Shown: positions 6,082-6,866 of the stretch, one piece after another
Numbering within the stretch: the first letter of the stretch is position 1
Layout: each line of letters starts with the position of its first letter
NCBI GenBank assembly: GCA_007130265.1
Contig: SLST01000037.1
Span: 1-6,866, forward strand
From: Spirochaetales bacterium
GTDB taxonomy: Bacteria; Spirochaetota; Spirochaetia; DSM-27196; SLST01
Length of the DNA: 6,866 nucleotides
Reading direction: 5' to 3'
Notes under the pieces: generated by a model
The model's database searches: none
Told to the model about the DNA's origin: nothing
The model's input: the letters and a program-made list of their open reading frames with translations, nothing else
Made by a program: the position numbers and the translations under genes

Positions 6082-6866
6082 TCAGACAAAAATAGAGAGA
6101 ATCGCGACAACCGCGAACGCTACCAGACCCTCGACGAGGGTGGCGGAGGTCCACGCTTTGTAGCCGACTCGCGGCTCCATGTCCGCGAACTGCGTGACGA
6201 CCCAGAAATAGGAGTCGTTCGCGTGCGATACGACCATCGAACCGGCGCCGATCGCGATGACGGTGAGCGCAGGCGTCAGACCCAGGGGCCCAATCATCGG
6301 GGCCATGACCGAGGCGGTCGTGATGATTGCGACCGTCGAGCTGCCCTGCGCGGTTTTCACCGCAGCGGAAATCGCGAAGGGGAGGAAAACCCCCAGCGCT
6401 GGGATTGCGAGGTTGGTCTCGATCCATCCGACGATGGGTGAACCCTGGAGGACCCTTCCGAACGCCCCTCCGGCGCCGGTGATGACGAGTACGAGCGCGG
6501 CGTTCCTGATGCCCTCGAGCGTCCAGTCGCTTACCGCCTCCTTGACGGCGCCCTTCTTCACCAGGAAGAGCGCGATTCCGATGCCGAGCATCAGGGCGGT
6601 GACCGGGTCACCAATGAAGCTCAGAAAGGCGGCGAAGCCGGCTTCGCCGAACGGTCGTGCGGGAAGCTCCGTGATGGACTTGAGGACGATCAGCACGATT
6701 GGCACGACGATTGGCATGAACGAGAGCGTTGCCGACGGCAGCTTCCCGAACCGTTCGCGCACCGTCTGGAGATCCTCGGCGAGTTTGGGCTGGATCTCGT
6801 ACCGTTTGGCGAAGTGGATCGCCCAGAGGTACCCCCCGATCATCGCGGGGATCGAGGCGATCAGGC
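6082..6866 (-). CDS. GntP-family sugar-acid:H+ symporter, C-terminal part; start lies beyond the right edge
   Basis: The frame is open from the right edge to the TGA at 6082-6084, giving 260 residues. An ATG at 6843 is internal: the preceding codons read LIASIPA, which continues the GntP pattern. Full-length members have roughly 430-450 residues, so the N-terminal 40 % is missing. Diagnostic stretches are ITGAGGAFGRVL, TAQGSSTVAIITTASVMAPM and IGAGSMVVSHANDSYFWVVTQF, all hallmarks of gluconate/glycerate/fructuronate/D-serine permeases. About seven hydrophobic segments are visible, so it is an inner-membrane protein. The family takes up sugar acids such as gluconate with protons. Which substrate is used here cannot be told from this half, and the usual informative neighbours (kinase, dehydratase, regulator) would lie to the right. 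It is first in the visible leftward block and is followed by a strong hairpin and the TPR gene. Confidence 0.93.
   Translation of the reverse strand, partial: LIASIPAMIGGYLWAIHFAKRYEIQPKLAEDLQTVRERFGKLPSATLSFMPIVVPIVLIVLKSITELPARPFGEAGFAAFLSFIGDPVTALMLGIGIALFLVKKGAVKEAVSDWTLEGIRNAALVLVITGAGGAFGRVLQGSPIVGWIETNLAIPALGVFLPFAISAAVKTAQGSSTVAIITTASVMAPMIGPLGLTPALTVIAIGAGSMVVSHANDSYFWVVTQFADMEPRVGYKAWTSATLVEGLVAFAVVAILSIFV

Overview
The window is high-GC bacterial DNA (roughly 60-65 % GC by eye). It is densely coding and arranged as two convergent blocks: two genes read rightward (1-3967) and three read leftward (6866-4001). They are separated by only 33 bases at 3968-4000. No rRNA, tRNA, CRISPR array, insertion sequence or phage gene is visible. 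The gene content (large cytoplasmic-type glycoside-hydrolase-like proteins, a GntP permease, an MFS permease, a TPR protein) suggests a free-living or host-associated heterotroph that consumes plant or microbial sugars. The phylum cannot be fixed from the sequence. A spirochaete or another high-GC carbohydrate degrader is only a guess.

Rightward block. The C-terminal 517 residues of a large glycoside-hydrolase-like protein (GH2/GH106-like architecture with two galactose-binding-type beta-sandwich domains) end at 1556. Its last codons overlap by 22 bases an 810-codon gene (1535-3967), which has its own GGAG ribosome binding site inside the upstream gene. The 810-residue protein belongs to a conserved family that I recognise by its motifs but to which I can attach no proven activity. 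Its layout (probable TIM-barrel-like N-terminal half, GATase/GH42-like Rossmann domain, beta-rich C-terminus) suggests a carbohydrate-active enzyme. The overlap implies coupled translation and a shared substrate, so this pair is the most interesting part of the window.

Leftward block. From the right edge come the C-terminal 260 residues of a GntP-family sugar-acid/proton symporter (6866-6082), a 218-residue soluble TPR protein (6026-5370) and a 433-residue MFS permease of an uncharacterised subfamily (5302-4001). A 12-position GC-rich hairpin whose single non-Watson-Crick position becomes a G-U pair only in leftward RNA lies between the GntP and TPR genes. The MFS gene lacks a Shine-Dalgarno sequence but has a TACAAT box seven bases before its ATG, which suggests its own promoter and a leaderless mRNA.

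The two blocks need not be functionally linked. Nothing visible ties the GntP/TPR/MFS genes to the hydrolase pair except proximity. I see no wholly new multi-gene system. The best candidate for undescribed biology is the 810-residue family and its coupling to the GH-like partner.
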